Source of the DNA: Polynucleobacter sp. MWH-Spelu-300-X4
GTDB taxonomy: Bacteria > Pseudomonadota > Gammaproteobacteria > Burkholderiales > Burkholderiaceae
Direction: 5' to 3'
NCBI RefSeq assembly: GCF_018687515.1
Contig: NZ_CP061294.1
Coordinates: 248,001-312,000 of the forward strand
DNA: 64,000 bases
Under the pieces are notes generated by a model that searched no databases, was not told the origin of the DNA, and saw nothing but the letters and a program-made list of their open reading frames with translations. The stretch's first letter is position 1. The number at the start of each line of letters is the position of its first letter. Positions 40,331 through 48,972 of the stretch are shown here, piece after piece. The position numbers were made by a program, and so were the translations under genes.

Positions 40331-40357
40331 CCTCATCATTCAGCATGAATGATGAGG
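40331..40357 (+). promoter_or_regulatory. Perfect 10-bp hairpin between proA and hemJ
   Basis: Arms cctcatcatt (40331-40340) and aatgatgagg (40348-40357) with a 7-base loop. There is no T run, so it is not an ordinary terminator. The longest in-frame start of hemJ (ATG 40345) falls inside the loop. A 16-codon reading frame at 40361-40411 begins just after the stem and stops in an ATGA overlap with the preferred hemJ ATG (40408). A regulatory leader is possible but unproven. Confidence 0.45.
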
Positions 40358-40407
40358 AGCATGGATCTAAAAATACAGTTCCATTCAAACCTAAAGGGAT
40401 GGTTGAG

Positions 40408-40866
40408 ATGAGTGAAACATTAAGTTTAAATTTGGGTAATAGTTACCTTTATGTGAAAGCCTTACATATTTTGTTTGTGGCTTCCTGGTTTGCGGGTTTA
40501 TTCTATTTGCCGCGCATCTTTGTTAATCTCGCTCAAGAGACTAACCCCCAAGCTTTAGAACGCCTTCTGGGGATGGCTCATCGTTTATACCGTTTTATGA
40601 CGATTTTGATGGTGCCGGCACTCATCTTAGGTTTAATACTTTGGTTGTACTACGGTATTGGTCAAGGCCCTAATTCATTGTGGATGCATAACAAGCTAGC
40701 ATTGGTATTTGTATTGTTAGGTTATCACCATGCTTGTGGTTCGATATTGAAAAAATTTAAAGCTGGTCAAAATAAACGCTCACATATTTGGTTTCGTTGG
40801 TTTAACGAATTACCAGTGGTGATCTTTTTGATCATTAGTATTCTTGTGGTTGTAAAACCTTTCTAA
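40408..40866 (+). CDS. hemJ: HemJ-type protoporphyrinogen IX oxidase (UPF0093/CopD-like membrane protein)
   Basis: Four-helix inner-membrane protein. The family marks are YLYVKALHILFVASWFAGLFYLPRIFV (His in the first helix), the LWMHNKLALVFVLLGYHHACG segment and RWFNELPVVIF. HemJ oxidises protoporphyrinogen IX in haem synthesis; hemL lies 2 kb away, supporting a haem role. I chose ATG 40408; ATG 40399 and 40345 are alternatives that extend the N-terminus by 3 or 21 residues. From 40408 it has 152 residues. Confidence 0.8.
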   Translation: MSETLSLNLGNSYLYVKALHILFVASWFAGLFYLPRIFVNLAQETNPQALERLLGMAHRLYRFMTILMVPALILGLILWLYYGIGQGPNSLWMHNKLALVFVLLGYHHACGSILKKFKAGQNKRSHIWFRWFNELPVVIFLIISILVVVKPF

Positions 40867-40891
40867 CCAGTTACCTTTAAGAGGTTTTACG

Positions 40892-42274
40892 ATGAAATTT
40901 TTTATTGTTTGTCCACGTGGACTAGAAATTCCTTTAGCTGATGAGTTAAAAGAAATTGCTGAACGACCTGAAGTAAAAGCTTTGGGTGCTTGGGTGATTG
41001 ATCCTCCGCCTTTAAACAATACCGGTGGTTTAGGTGTGGCGGGGCCAATGGCGGTTGCTTTAGCGATTAACTTACATTCTCGTATTGCTAGTCGTTGCTT
41101 GCTGCAAATGACGCATGTCACTTATCGCAAAGAAGATGATGTTTATAAAGCTGTACGTTCTTTATCTTGGGAAGATTGGATTACACCTGATCAAACCATG
41201 CGTGTAGATTTAACGGCACATCGCTCACCTCTGACTAGTTTAAATTTCGTAACCCTCAGAATTAAAGATGCGGTTTGTGATCGATTAAGAGAAGTTAAAG
41301 GTGCACGCCCAAGTATTGATACGGAGTTGCCCGATGTGCGTGTGCAAGCGCATTTGACAGCGACGCATGCAACGGTTTACTTGGATACTAGTGGCCAATC
41401 ACTATTTAAACGGGGTTGGCGTGACGATAAAGGTGCTGCACCACTAAAAGAAAATTTAGCGGCTGGTATTTTGGCTTTAACGGGTTGGACGCCTGAGCGA
41501 CCATTGTTCGATCCTATGTGCGGTAGTGGTACTTTTTTAATTGAAGCTGCTTATCGTGGTTTAGGTATTCCATCAGGATCTATTCGTGCAGGCTTATTAA
41601 ATGCTACTCCTGAAAAGGCAGTAGAGGCTTCTCCTAAAGCGGAGAAATCTGAGGTTAGCAATCCGCAAACCAAATTTATGCGCTATCGTCCAACACGTGT
41701 TGATTTAGTCGGAGCGGATCAGGGATTTGGTTTTCAACGACTCAAACCGTTTAATACGCCAGACCTTAAAAAGCAATGGCAAGGTTTATGTGATGTGGCT
41801 AAGAAAAATATTGAAGCTGGATTGGCTAATGCCAATAAACTCAAAATGGCTGCATGTGACATTAATGAGAACATGATCACCATTGTTAAAAATAATTGGA
41901 AGCGTGCTGGTTTGCCCGCTCAATCGGGTGTGTTATCCAATGTGCGACAAATTGATGCCTTAGTAGCTAAATCACCATTTGCTGAACCGGGCGTGATGTT
42001 ATTTAACCCGCCTTATGGTGAGCGTTTAGAGATCAAGGGACGCGGCGCTAGAGATGCATTGCCAAAGAACAATAACTCTCCAGAGTTCATGGAGTTTTTA
42101 AATCAGTTTGGTAAACACCTCAAAGATAACTTTGGTGGTTGGCAAGTTGATGTATTAACCGCTGATATGGGTTTGCCTGGGCAGTTGCGCATGAAAGAAT
42201 CTAAACGCACACCTCTATATAACGGCCCCTTGGAGTGCCGTTTATTTAGATTTGATATGAGAAAGCCAGAATAG
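40892..42274 (+). CDS. THUMP-domain class I RNA methyltransferase (RlmL N-terminal-half-like)
   Basis: A 460-residue protein. It starts MKFFIVCPRGLEIPLADELKE, with a THUMP RNA-binding region (about 60-160), then the methyltransferase with FDPMCGSGTFLIEAA (SAM loop) and the base-flipping NPPYGERL. It matches the RlmL (23S rRNA m2G2445) domain of E. coli RlmKL and lacks the second RlmK domain. So m2G2445 methylation is likely and the other modification must be made elsewhere, if at all. Confidence 0.85.
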   Translation: MKFFIVCPRGLEIPLADELKEIAERPEVKALGAWVIDPPPLNNTGGLGVAGPMAVALAINLHSRIASRCLLQMTHVTYRKEDDVYKAVRSLSWEDWITPDQTMRVDLTAHRSPLTSLNFVTLRIKDAVCDRLREVKGARPSIDTELPDVRVQAHLTATHATVYLDTSGQSLFKRGWRDDKGAAPLKENLAAGILALTGWTPERPLFDPMCGSGTFLIEAAYRGLGIPSGSIRAGLLNATPEKAVEASPKAEKSEVSNPQTKFMRYRPTRVDLVGADQGFGFQRLKPFNTPDLKKQWQGLCDVAKKNIEAGLANANKLKMAACDINENMITIVKNNWKRAGLPAQSGVLSNVRQIDALVAKSPFAEPGVMLFNPPYGERLEIKGRGARDALPKNNNSPEFMEFLNQFGKHLKDNFGGWQVDVLTADMGLPGQLRMKESKRTPLYNGPLECRLFRFDMRKPE

Positions 42275-42381
42275 AAGGCTTGATGGCATTGTTTAGTGTA
42301 AGGATATAAGTAATCATTTTTATCGATTTGATTTGACTGGCAATTATTTATAAAATTTGTAAATAACTGCGTGAGAATTCA

Positions 42382-42687
42382 ATGACAAATTTTGATACAT
42401 ACACATTCCTCAAGACGCTACAAGATAAAGGTATGCCTGAGGCCCAAGCAAAAGCTATTTCTGATGGCTTGAGGAATTGTCATGATTCATCTGACTATGT
42501 AACTAAGTTGGATATTGCTTGCTTGGAGGCTAGATTAGATAAAAAGATTTCAGATGTGCTGCACCGACAAACAAAAATGCTGGGTGGCATGATGATTGGC
42601 GCTATTACCTTAATGACTTTTGTGGATCGATATTTGCCATCGAATTTAGTGTCTATCGGCGAGTATTGGTTACCGCGCTTGACTTAA
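42382..42687 (+). CDS. DUF1640-like coiled-coil protein with C-terminal membrane segment
   Basis: A 101-residue protein. FDTYTFLKTLQDKGMPEAQAKAISDGL resembles the start of DUF1640/CCDC90-type proteins. A charged helical part (about 35-70) is followed by a hydrophobic segment (about 70-87, GGMMIGAITLMTFVDRY). The cellular role is unknown. It stands alone between the RNA methyltransferase and rubredoxin genes. Confidence 0.65.
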   Translation: MTNFDTYTFLKTLQDKGMPEAQAKAISDGLRNCHDSSDYVTKLDIACLEARLDKKISDVLHRQTKMLGGMMIGAITLMTFVDRYLPSNLVSIGEYWLPRLT

Positions 42688-42773
42688 CTCAAACTATCTC
42701 AAAGAGTTACTATCTAAAAATTCTTCTTATTTCTTGAGCCCTAGTAGAATATAGGGAAAATAGGAAAGAGATC

Positions 42774-42944
42774 ATGGAATTTAAAACTTATATGTGTTTG
42801 ATTTGTGGCTGGGTCTACGAAGAAGAGGCTGGTTTGCCTGAGGAAGGTATTGCCCCAGGTACATTGTGGAAAGATGTACCGATGAACTGGACTTGTCCAG
42901 AGTGTGGTGCGCGTAAAGAAGATTTTGAGATGACTGTCATCTAA
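42774..42944 (+). CDS. Rubredoxin
   Basis: A 56-residue iron protein with the Fe(SCys)4 site from C8, C11, C41 and C44 (YMCLICGWVY and WTCPECGARK). Electron carrier; the partner is not evident here. Often located before hemL in Burkholderiales, as here. AGGAAAG lies seven bases before the ATG, and a UUCG-loop hairpin follows. Confidence 0.95.
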   Translation: MEFKTYMCLICGWVYEEEAGLPEEGIAPGTLWKDVPMNWTCPECGARKEDFEMTVI

Positions 42945-42960
42945 GTCATCAAAACATAAC

Positions 42961-42990
42961 AAGCCACCTTCGGGTGGCTTTGAAGTTTTT
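42961..42990 (+). terminator. Terminator after rubredoxin
   Basis: Stem aagccacc / ggtggctt with a ttcg tetraloop (42961-42980), then a short gap and T5. The tail is imperfect. Confidence 0.65.
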
Positions 42991-43028
42991 GAAACCGTAT
43001 TTTTAGAGATTCCGATAAAGTTATTGAA

Positions 43029-44327
43029 ATGAGTAAAAACGAAGAACTATTCCTAAGAGCCCAAAAAACCACACCGGGTGGTGTGAACTCTCCTGTGCGT
43101 GCATTTCGCCAAGTTGGGGGTGTACCTCGTTTTGTAACACGCGCGCAAGGGGCTTATTTTTGGGATGCTGATGGTAAACGTTATATCGACTGTATTGGTT
43201 CTTGGGGGCCGATGATTGTGGGGCATGCACACCCTGAAGTTGTGAAAGCGGTGCAAGAAGCTGCTGCTCATAGCTTCAGTTTTGGTGCGCCAACAGAAGG
43301 CGAAGTAGTAATGGCTGAGCGGATTTGTCAGTTAGTGCCTAGCATTGAACAGATTCGTTTGGTATCAAGTGGTACGGAAGCGACCATGAGCGCTTTGCGT
43401 TTAGCACGTGGTTTTACAGGGCGTGACTTGATTGTGAAATTTGAAGGTTGTTATCACGGTCATGCAGATAGCTTATTGGTTAAAGCAGGCTCAGGCATGT
43501 TGACCTTCGCTGACAATACTCAGAATGCCCCTTCTTCAGGTGGTGTGCCACAAGACTTGATAAAGCACACCTTGGTTCTACCTTATAACGATGTGGAAGC
43601 ACTTCAGTTGGCCTTTAAACAGCACGCTGGCAAGATTGCAGCCGTGATTGTAGAGCCCATTGCTGGCAATATGAATTTGATTCAGCCGAGTAGCGAGTTT
43701 GTGAAAGCAATGAGAGATTTAACGACTCAAGATGGCGCTGTGTTGATTTATGACGAAGTTATGACGGGTTTTAGAGTTGCTTTAGGTGGTGCACAAAGCT
43801 TACATGGCATCAAACCTGATTTAACTTGCTTAGGTAAGGTCATGGGTGGTGGTATGCCGATGGCTGCTTTCGGTGGTCGCACAGATATTATGAATAAATT
43901 AGCGCCATTGGGTAATGTTTATCAAGCTGGCACGCTATCTGGTAATCCATTGGCAGTCGCTGCGGGGTTAGCTAATTTAGACATTATTACGAGACCTGGT
44001 TTTTACGAAAACTTAAGCAACCACACAAAGAAATTTGTGACGGGTTTAGAAGTGAGAGCTAAGCAATCAGGCGTGACCTTCTCCGTCGATAGCGTGGGTG
44101 GTATGTTTGGCCTGTACTTTGCCAAAGCGGTTCCTACTTCTTATGCGGATGTGACTGCCAGTGATATTGAAGCTTTCAAGCGCTTCTTCCACTTAATGTT
44201 AGATAACGGCGTATATTTAGCGCCTTCTGCTTATGAGGCAGGGTTTATTTCTTTGGCGCATGATGATGCGGTGTTAGATGCTATGTTTATAGCCGCAGAA
44301 AAATCTTTTGCAGCAATGGTGTCTTAA
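43029..44327 (+). CDS. hemL: Glutamate-1-semialdehyde 2,1-aminomutase
   Basis: PLP enzyme producing 5-aminolevulinate in the C5 haem pathway. PLP lysine K270 is in [12 protein letters not shown], and the DEVMTGFR cofactor-binding segment is present. [15 protein letters not shown] and [12 protein letters not shown] are typical. It has 432 residues. It is followed 9 bases later by apaH. Confidence 0.97.
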   Translation: MSKNEELFLRAQKTTPGGVNSPVRAFRQVGGVPRFVTRAQGAYFWDADGKRYIDCIGSWGPMIVGHAHPEVVKAVQEAAAHSFSFGAPTEGEVVMAERICQLVPSIEQIRLVSSGTEATMSALRLARGFTGRDLIVKFEGCYHGHADSLLVKAGSGMLTFADNTQNAPSSGGVPQDLIKHTLVLPYNDVEALQLAFKQHAGKIAAVIVEPIAGNMNLIQPSSEFVKAMRDLTTQDGAVLIYDEVMTGFRVALGGAQSLHGIKPDLTCLGKVMGGGMPMAAFGGRTDIMNKLAPLGNVYQAGTLSGNPLAVAAGLANLDIITRPGFYENLSNHTKKFVTGLEVRAKQSGVTFSVDSVGGMFGLYFAKAVPTSYADVTASDIEAFKRFFHLMLDNGVYLAPSAYEAGFISLAHDDAVLDAMFIAAEKSFAAMVS

Positions 44328-44336
44328 ACTGAGCTC

Positions 44337-45170
44337 ATGGATAAGATATTCGCGATTGGGGATGTGCAGGGTTGTGGACAACAACTTAAGCAACTTATTA
44401 AAAAATTACCTAAAGATGCCAAGATCATTTGTGTAGGTGATTTGGTTAATCGCGGACCGGATTCATTAGGTGCATTGCGAACACTCAAAGCTTTGCAAGA
44501 AGCTGGTAAGGCTGAGTGTGTCTTAGGTAATCACGATTTGCATTTATTGGCTCGTGATGCAGGTATTCGAGGACCTAAATCTTTGGATACTTTGGATGAC
44601 ATCTTAAAAGCACCTGATCGAAGAGAATTGATTGATTGGTTAAGACATCGCCCAATGACTTTGTATAGCGGTCAGAAAAACTTTAATACTTTATTTGTGC
44701 ATGCAGGCATCTTGCCGCAATGGGACATTACTAAAACCTTAGAATTGGCCCATGAACTAGAAAAAGTATTGCGTCATAAGAATTATGCTAAATCATTAGT
44801 GGAAATGTATGGCAATACACCCAACCAATGGAATGACAAACTCAAAGGCACGGAGCGCCTAAGAGTCATTATTAATTCATTTACGCGTTTACGTTTTTGC
44901 ACAGCTAAAGGTGTGATGGAGTTTGAGAGTAAAGAAGGTGCTGGGGATGCGCCACGCGGTTATATGCCCTGGTTCAATGTGCCTAATCGCAAAACTCAAG
45001 ATGCCAAAGTGATATTTGGTCATTGGTCTACTTTGGGCTTACTAAAGAAAAAAAATGCGGTAGGTCTTGATACGGGTTGCGTATGGGGTGGTAAGTTAAC
45101 GGCGATGTCTTTGGGTAAAAAGCCCGAATTTATGCAGGTACCAGGATTACAAAAACCAGTAGGTTTATAA
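44337..45170 (+). CDS. apaH: Symmetrical bis(5'-nucleosyl)-tetraphosphatase
   Basis: Hydrolyses Ap4A to two ADP. Metallophosphoesterase motifs GDVQGC, GDLVNRGPDS and GNHDLHLL are followed by HAGILPQW and FGHWSTLG. It has 277 residues. It is translated close behind hemL. Its stop codon lies at the edge of the palindrome at 45169. Confidence 0.95.
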   Translation: MDKIFAIGDVQGCGQQLKQLIKKLPKDAKIICVGDLVNRGPDSLGALRTLKALQEAGKAECVLGNHDLHLLARDAGIRGPKSLDTLDDILKAPDRRELIDWLRHRPMTLYSGQKNFNTLFVHAGILPQWDITKTLELAHELEKVLRHKNYAKSLVEMYGNTPNQWNDKLKGTERLRVIINSFTRLRFCTAKGVMEFESKEGAGDAPRGYMPWFNVPNRKTQDAKVIFGHWSTLGLLKKKNAVGLDTGCVWGGKLTAMSLGKKPEFMQVPGLQKPVGL

Positions 45171-45187
45171 AATTAGAGTCTAATTTT
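45169..45187. promoter_or_regulatory. 19-base palindrome before the Phd-like gene
   Basis: Perfect 9-bp arms aaaattaga / tctaatttt around one base, beginning in the apaH stop codon and ending 14 bases before ATG 45202. Its symmetry with a one-base centre is better for a DNA-binding dimer than for an RNA stem. It is the expected place for an antitoxin operator. Confidence 0.55.
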
Positions 45188-45201
45188 GAAAAGTAGCTGA
45201 T

Positions 45202-45450
45202 ATGAATACTGCGTTAACCACTCTAACATTTGATTTATCAGAGCTAGCGGATGTGCATCAATTAATTGCAAAGATTGGAAATCAGCCAGTAGCCATTTCT
45301 AGCCGTGAAGAGCTTATTGGGTATTTTGTTCCTGCGAGCGCTGTGTTTGATATTGAGTTCGCTGAAGCTACAAATGATCAAGTAACAGAATTTCTTGATG
45401 GAAAATTGTCAAATATTACCCACGTTTTAAATTATTTAGAAGATAAATAA
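45202..45450 (+). CDS. Phd/YefM-like putative antitoxin (orphan)
   Basis: An 82-residue protein. The segment HQLIAKIGNQPVAISSREELIGYFVPA has the pattern of Phd/YefM antitoxins (short DNA-binding N-terminal domain with a 'pv.Isr..e..g.fvp' strand). The tail is acidic/helical, as in toxin-binding tails. No toxin gene follows: the next gene is the convergent photolyase. So it may be a solitary antitoxin, a regulator, or a relic. Resemblance is moderate. Confidence 0.55.
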   Translation: MNTALTTLTFDLSELADVHQLIAKIGNQPVAISSREELIGYFVPASAVFDIEFAEATNDQVTEFLDGKLSNITHVLNYLEDK

Positions 45451-45477
45451 TTTTTGTGGCAGTAATTATTCAAAGAA

Positions 45478-46986
45478 TTACTCTTTTTTCACGACCGCAT
45501 AACGAATCAAAGTATTTTTTCTGGCTTCATCGTGCTGAATAATTGGATGAGGATAATCTCGTCCCAAACGAATACCTGCGATATCTAATTCAATATCACC
45601 CGCTAACCAAGGTGCATGTATTGTTTTCTTGGATAGTTTCGCCAATTGAGGCAAATACTTTTTAATGAATTTACCTTCCGCATCAAATTTCTCTGATTGA
45701 GTGATGGGGTTGAAGATGCGGAAATAAGGTTGGGCATCACAACCGCTAGATGAAGCCCATTGCCATCCACCATTATTAGCTGCGAAATCAAAATCATTTA
45801 AATGATCAGCAAAGTATTGTTCACCCCAACGCCAATTAATCCCTAAGTCTTTCACTAAGAAACTAGCAACCACCATACGTAAGCGGTTATGCATATAACC
45901 GCTTTGATTGAGTTGATGCATCGCTGCATCAACTAAAGGGTAGCCAGTTTTTCCTTCGCACCAAGCTTTAAATAGTTTTTGTGCTTTAGGGCCACTTTCC
46001 CAAACGATTTTGTCATAATCTGGTTTAAAAGATTCATGACCCATCGTGCCATGAAGTAAAGACTTATTTTTTGAACTTAATGCCAAAGGTGCTAAGCGTG
46101 GGTGATTACTCAAAATCATGAAATAAAAATCACGCCAGATGAGTTCTGATAACCAAATAGTTGCTCCCATACTGCCGGCTAACATACGAGTATGTGCCTC
46201 ACGCACCAAGGCTCGAATAGAAATCGTACCAAAACGCGAATGAACCGATAAGTAACTAGGGCCTTTAACTGCAGGAAAGTCTCGGGTTGCGTGATAGTGG
46301 TCAATACGCTCTAAGAAGTGTTCAAAAAACTCAGAGGCACCGGACATGCCTGCAGGTAAATAAGACTCAATTCCAGTGGACTCGAACCCCATGGATGCTA
46401 GTGACGGGAAAGGGATGTCTAAGGCTTTGGGAATAGGTGAGAATTTGCCATGGTCTAAATCGACGGCATGTGCATCCAGGTCGGAAGCCTCTAATTTTTT
46501 AAGCCAGGCATTCTTATAGGGCGTGAAAACAGAAAAGACCCCGCCTTGTCCTGTGAGTACTTCTTTATTTTCAAAAATGACATGATCTTTGTAACTATGA
46601 AAACCAATATCACGTTCTTCTAAAGCAAGGGATACTTGGCTATCGCGTTCAATAGCAGCTGGTTCATAGTCTTTATTCGTAAATACATGATGAACACCTA
46701 AATCGATGGCTAATCGAGGAATAATCTCAGTGGGTTTGCCATGGCGAACAATCAGACCACCGCCTTTGCTACGAAGCTCGGTATCGATTTCTTGAAGAGA
46801 CTGCCAAATAAAATCAATACGGCGATCTTTAGTAAGACCGCGTTCTAACAAATGAGACAGGATGTCCGTATCAAAAACAAAAGCTACCCAGACTTGTTGG
46901 CAAGTTTTGAGTGCCATACGCAAGGCATGGTGATCGTGAAGCCTTAAATCACGTCGTAGCCAGACTAAGCCTGAGAGAGTTGTCAT
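45478..46986 (-). CDS. phrB: Cryptochrome/DNA photolyase family protein (deoxyribodipyrimidine photolyase)
   Basis: Light-dependent repair of pyrimidine dimers. The N-terminal photolyase domain begins GLVWLRRDLRLHDHHAL. FAD-binding motifs are GYPLVDAAMHQLNQSGYMHNRLRMVVASFLVKDL and LNDFDFAANNGGWQWASSSGCDAQPYFRIFNP, with the tryptophans of the electron chain. It has 502 residues. It is divergent from the HepT/MntA module. Consistent with a sunlit surface-water habitat. Confidence 0.93.
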   Translation of the reverse strand: MTTLSGLVWLRRDLRLHDHHALRMALKTCQQVWVAFVFDTDILSHLLERGLTKDRRIDFIWQSLQEIDTELRSKGGGLIVRHGKPTEIIPRLAIDLGVHHVFTNKDYEPAAIERDSQVSLALEERDIGFHSYKDHVIFENKEVLTGQGGVFSVFTPYKNAWLKKLEASDLDAHAVDLDHGKFSPIPKALDIPFPSLASMGFESTGIESYLPAGMSGASEFFEHFLERIDHYHATRDFPAVKGPSYLSVHSRFGTISIRALVREAHTRMLAGSMGATIWLSELIWRDFYFMILSNHPRLAPLALSSKNKSLLHGTMGHESFKPDYDKIVWESGPKAQKLFKAWCEGKTGYPLVDAAMHQLNQSGYMHNRLRMVVASFLVKDLGINWRWGEQYFADHLNDFDFAANNGGWQWASSSGCDAQPYFRIFNPITQSEKFDAEGKFIKKYLPQLAKLSKKTIHAPWLAGDIELDIAGIRLGRDYPHPIIQHDEARKNTLIRYAVVKKE

Positions 46987-47010
46987 ATGGTTAAATATCC
47001 TTTAACGCTA

Positions 47011-47039
47011 TTGTATAGAGCTATTACTAGTAATATAGT
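47011..47039 (+). promoter_or_regulatory. hepT-mntA promoter with palindromic operator in the spacer
   Basis: TTGTAT (47011-47016), 17 bases, TATAGT (47034-47039). A perfect 14-base palindrome tattactagtaata (47022-47035) fills the spacer. A repressor bound there would block RNA polymerase. Likely operator for the pair downstream. Confidence 0.6.
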
Positions 47040-47138
47040 CAATAACATCTTAATAAATGGTATTTGCCTTAGTGGAAATATGTATTGATTAAGCAAAGAT
47101 ATGTGACAATAAAACATTCATTCAAATATCCAAATGCC

Positions 47139-47546
47139 ATGACTATTCTTGATTTGAGTTCTTTGCAAAAAGCTATATCAAAATTGGAAAGTGGTTTGTT
47201 GCGTTTTCAGCTTGACACAACGGATGATCAAATACGTGATGGCTTAATCCAGCGTTTTGAATTTACCTATGAGTTGTCTCATAAGATGTTAAAAAGATAT
47301 CTTGAGATGACGAGCGCTAATCCGGATGAAGTTGATCAGATGGATTTTCAGACCTTGATTAGAACAGCTAATGAGCAAGGTTTATTATTGGGTGATTGGC
47401 CCATTTGGCGAGTTTATCGAGATCAAAGAGCTAGGACAAGCCACACATATGACCAAGAAGTTGCTGAAAAGGTTGTGACATTCATTCCTCAATTTTTAAA
47501 AGAAGCACAATTTCTTTTTGAGAAATTAACCCAGAGATCAAAGTAA
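47139..47546 (+). CDS. HepT-type HEPN protein (HI0074-like)
   Basis: A 135-residue all-helical protein matching the HI0074 'nucleotidyltransferase substrate-binding' family. The HEPN RNase motif RX4HXY is intact as R97-ARTS-H102-T-Y104 (RARTSHTY). In the Shewanella HepT-MntA (type VII) system the HepT toxin is silenced by polyadenylylation of its tyrosine by MntA. I use ATG 47139 (MTILDLSSLQKAI); a TTG at 47085 would add 18 residues. Directly followed by mntA. Confidence 0.85.
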   Translation: MTILDLSSLQKAISKLESGLLRFQLDTTDDQIRDGLIQRFEFTYELSHKMLKRYLEMTSANPDEVDQMDFQTLIRTANEQGLLLGDWPIWRVYRDQRARTSHTYDQEVAEKVVTFIPQFLKEAQFLFEKLTQRSK

Positions 47547-47867
47547 TTGAAGCCTAAAGAACTTTTGGTTAGCGAGAGTGAGTGGACAATTATTCAAAAT
47601 ATCTTGAATAACAATTTGATTTACCAGCAAGTCTTTGCATTTGGCTCTCGAGTTAGCGGACAGCCTAAGAAGTTTTCAGATCTCGATTTGCTCATTAAAG
47701 ACTCTTTAGAAGTTGGGCAAGAAAAATTGGCGGCTTTGGCTGAAGAGTTCTCAGAGTCAGATTTGCCATATAGGGTTGATTTGGTTCTTTTCTCTGAAAT
47801 TTCTGATTCCTTCAAAAAAATAATTGAAGAAAAATATATCTTAATTTTCCCGCTCTCTATCGCTTAA
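47547..47867 (+). CDS. MntA-type minimal nucleotidyltransferase antitoxin
   Basis: A 106-residue nucleotidyltransferase. The motif GSX10DXD is complete: G33-S34, then D45-L-D47 (in FGSRVSGQPKKFSDLDLLI), plus a third acidic residue in YRVDLVLF. TTG at 47547 immediately follows the HEPN stop and is the only convenient start. It should inactivate the HepT partner by AMP transfer, by analogy with the known system. Confidence 0.85.
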   Translation: MKPKELLVSESEWTIIQNILNNNLIYQQVFAFGSRVSGQPKKFSDLDLLIKDSLEVGQEKLAALAEEFSESDLPYRVDLVLFSEISDSFKKIIEEKYILIFPLSIA

Positions 47868-47908
47868 TTCTTAATTAGCTTTTTTCTTTAATCAGATAAA
47901 ATTTAGGC

Positions 47909-48499
47909 ATGACTCAACATGACGATGCTAAACACTTAGCGAATCAATTTTTAATTGCGATGCCAGGCATGGTGGATGACACTTTTGCTGGCACAGTGGT
48001 CTATTTATGTGACCATACCGATAACGGCGCCATGGGTTTGGTGATTAATCGACCGACTGATGTTGATTTGGCCAATGTTTTTGACAAAATTGATCTTCAG
48101 CTAGAGATTCAGCCTTTGGCCAAAAAACCGGTTTATTTTGGCGGTCCTGTACAAACCGATCGAGGTTTTGTATTGCATGAGCAAAAAGCATCAACAGATT
48201 ACAGTTCTTCTCTAAAAGTTCCTGGTGGTTTAGCTATGACCACATCCAAAGATGTCTTAGAAGCGGTAGCTTCTGGAAATGGTCCTGAACGATTTTTAAT
48301 GACTTTGGGTTATGCAGGTTGGAGTGCTGGCCAGTTGGAAGATGAAATTTCCCGCAATGGTTGGTTGAATATTCAGGCGCCTACCGATGAGATGGCTCAA
48401 ATTATTTTTGAAACCCCAAATGAAGATAAATATGACAAAGTTTTAGCTTTGTTAGGTATTGATGCTAGTTTCTTATCTAGTGAGGCTGGGCACGCTTAA
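47909..48499 (+). CDS. UPF0301/AlgH family protein YqgE
   Basis: A 196-residue protein. [36 protein letters not shown] is the conserved start, and [19 protein letters not shown] follows. The molecular role of the family is unsettled. Its stop overlaps the ATG of ruvX by one base (TAATG). Confidence 0.9.
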   Translation: MTQHDDAKHLANQFLIAMPGMVDDTFAGTVVYLCDHTDNGAMGLVINRPTDVDLANVFDKIDLQLEIQPLAKKPVYFGGPVQTDRGFVLHEQKASTDYSSSLKVPGGLAMTTSKDVLEAVASGNGPERFLMTLGYAGWSAGQLEDEISRNGWLNIQAPTDEMAQIIFETPNEDKYDKVLALLGIDASFLSSEAGHA

Positions 48500-48873
48500 T
48501 GACAGCAACTCAAACACTATTGGCGTTCGATTATGGTGAGAAGCGCATTGGAGTGGCTGTAGGCAATACGATCACCAAAACAGCTGAGCCACTCACCATC
48601 ATCCAGCAAAAAAATCAGGATGAACGTTGGAAAGCCATTGAGCAACTCATTCAAGAGTGGCAGCCAAAAATATTGATCGTAGGTTTGCCCAAACATCCTG
48701 ATGGTGCTGAACATGACATGACCCATAAAGCTAAGCGCTTTGGTAATCAGTTAAATGGGAGATTTCAAAAACAAGTGGTTTGGGTGGATGAGCGCTATAC
48801 CTCTGTATCGGTTGATGGTGGCAATGATGCATTGGCAGCGCAGCTAATTCTGCAGCAGTATTTAGAGGTTTAA
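48499..48873 (+). CDS. ruvX: Putative pre-16S rRNA nuclease / Holliday junction resolvase-like YqgF
   Basis: RNase H-fold protein of 124 residues. [17 protein letters not shown] carries the first acidic residue, [10 protein letters not shown] the later conserved part. YqgF in E. coli matures the 16S 5' end. Conserved pair with yqgE. In related genomes pyrR normally follows directly; here the ATPase gene intervenes. Confidence 0.93.
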   Translation: MTATQTLLAFDYGEKRIGVAVGNTITKTAEPLTIIQQKNQDERWKAIEQLIQEWQPKILIVGLPKHPDGAEHDMTHKAKRFGNQLNGRFQKQVVWVDERYTSVSVDGGNDALAAQLILQQYLEV

Positions 48874-48910
48874 TTTATTAAATACATTGATTTATAAGTA
48901 TTTTTTTAAT

Positions 48911-48966
48911 ATTTTTATGTAAATACACTTTTAAAAAGTGTATTTACATAAAAATTAAGGTAAAAT
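48911..48966 (+). promoter_or_regulatory. 45-base perfect palindrome and -10 box before the DUF4143 ATPase
   Basis: Arms of 22 bases at 48911-48932 and 48934-48955 are perfectly complementary around a single base. The core is atgtaaatacac / gtgtatttacat. It is followed by TAAAAT (48961-48966) and the ATG at 48973, which gives an apparently leaderless message. The length far exceeds that needed for one operator. It may hold several dimers or act as an insertion boundary. Confidence 0.75.
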
Positions 48967-48972
48967 ATCCTC

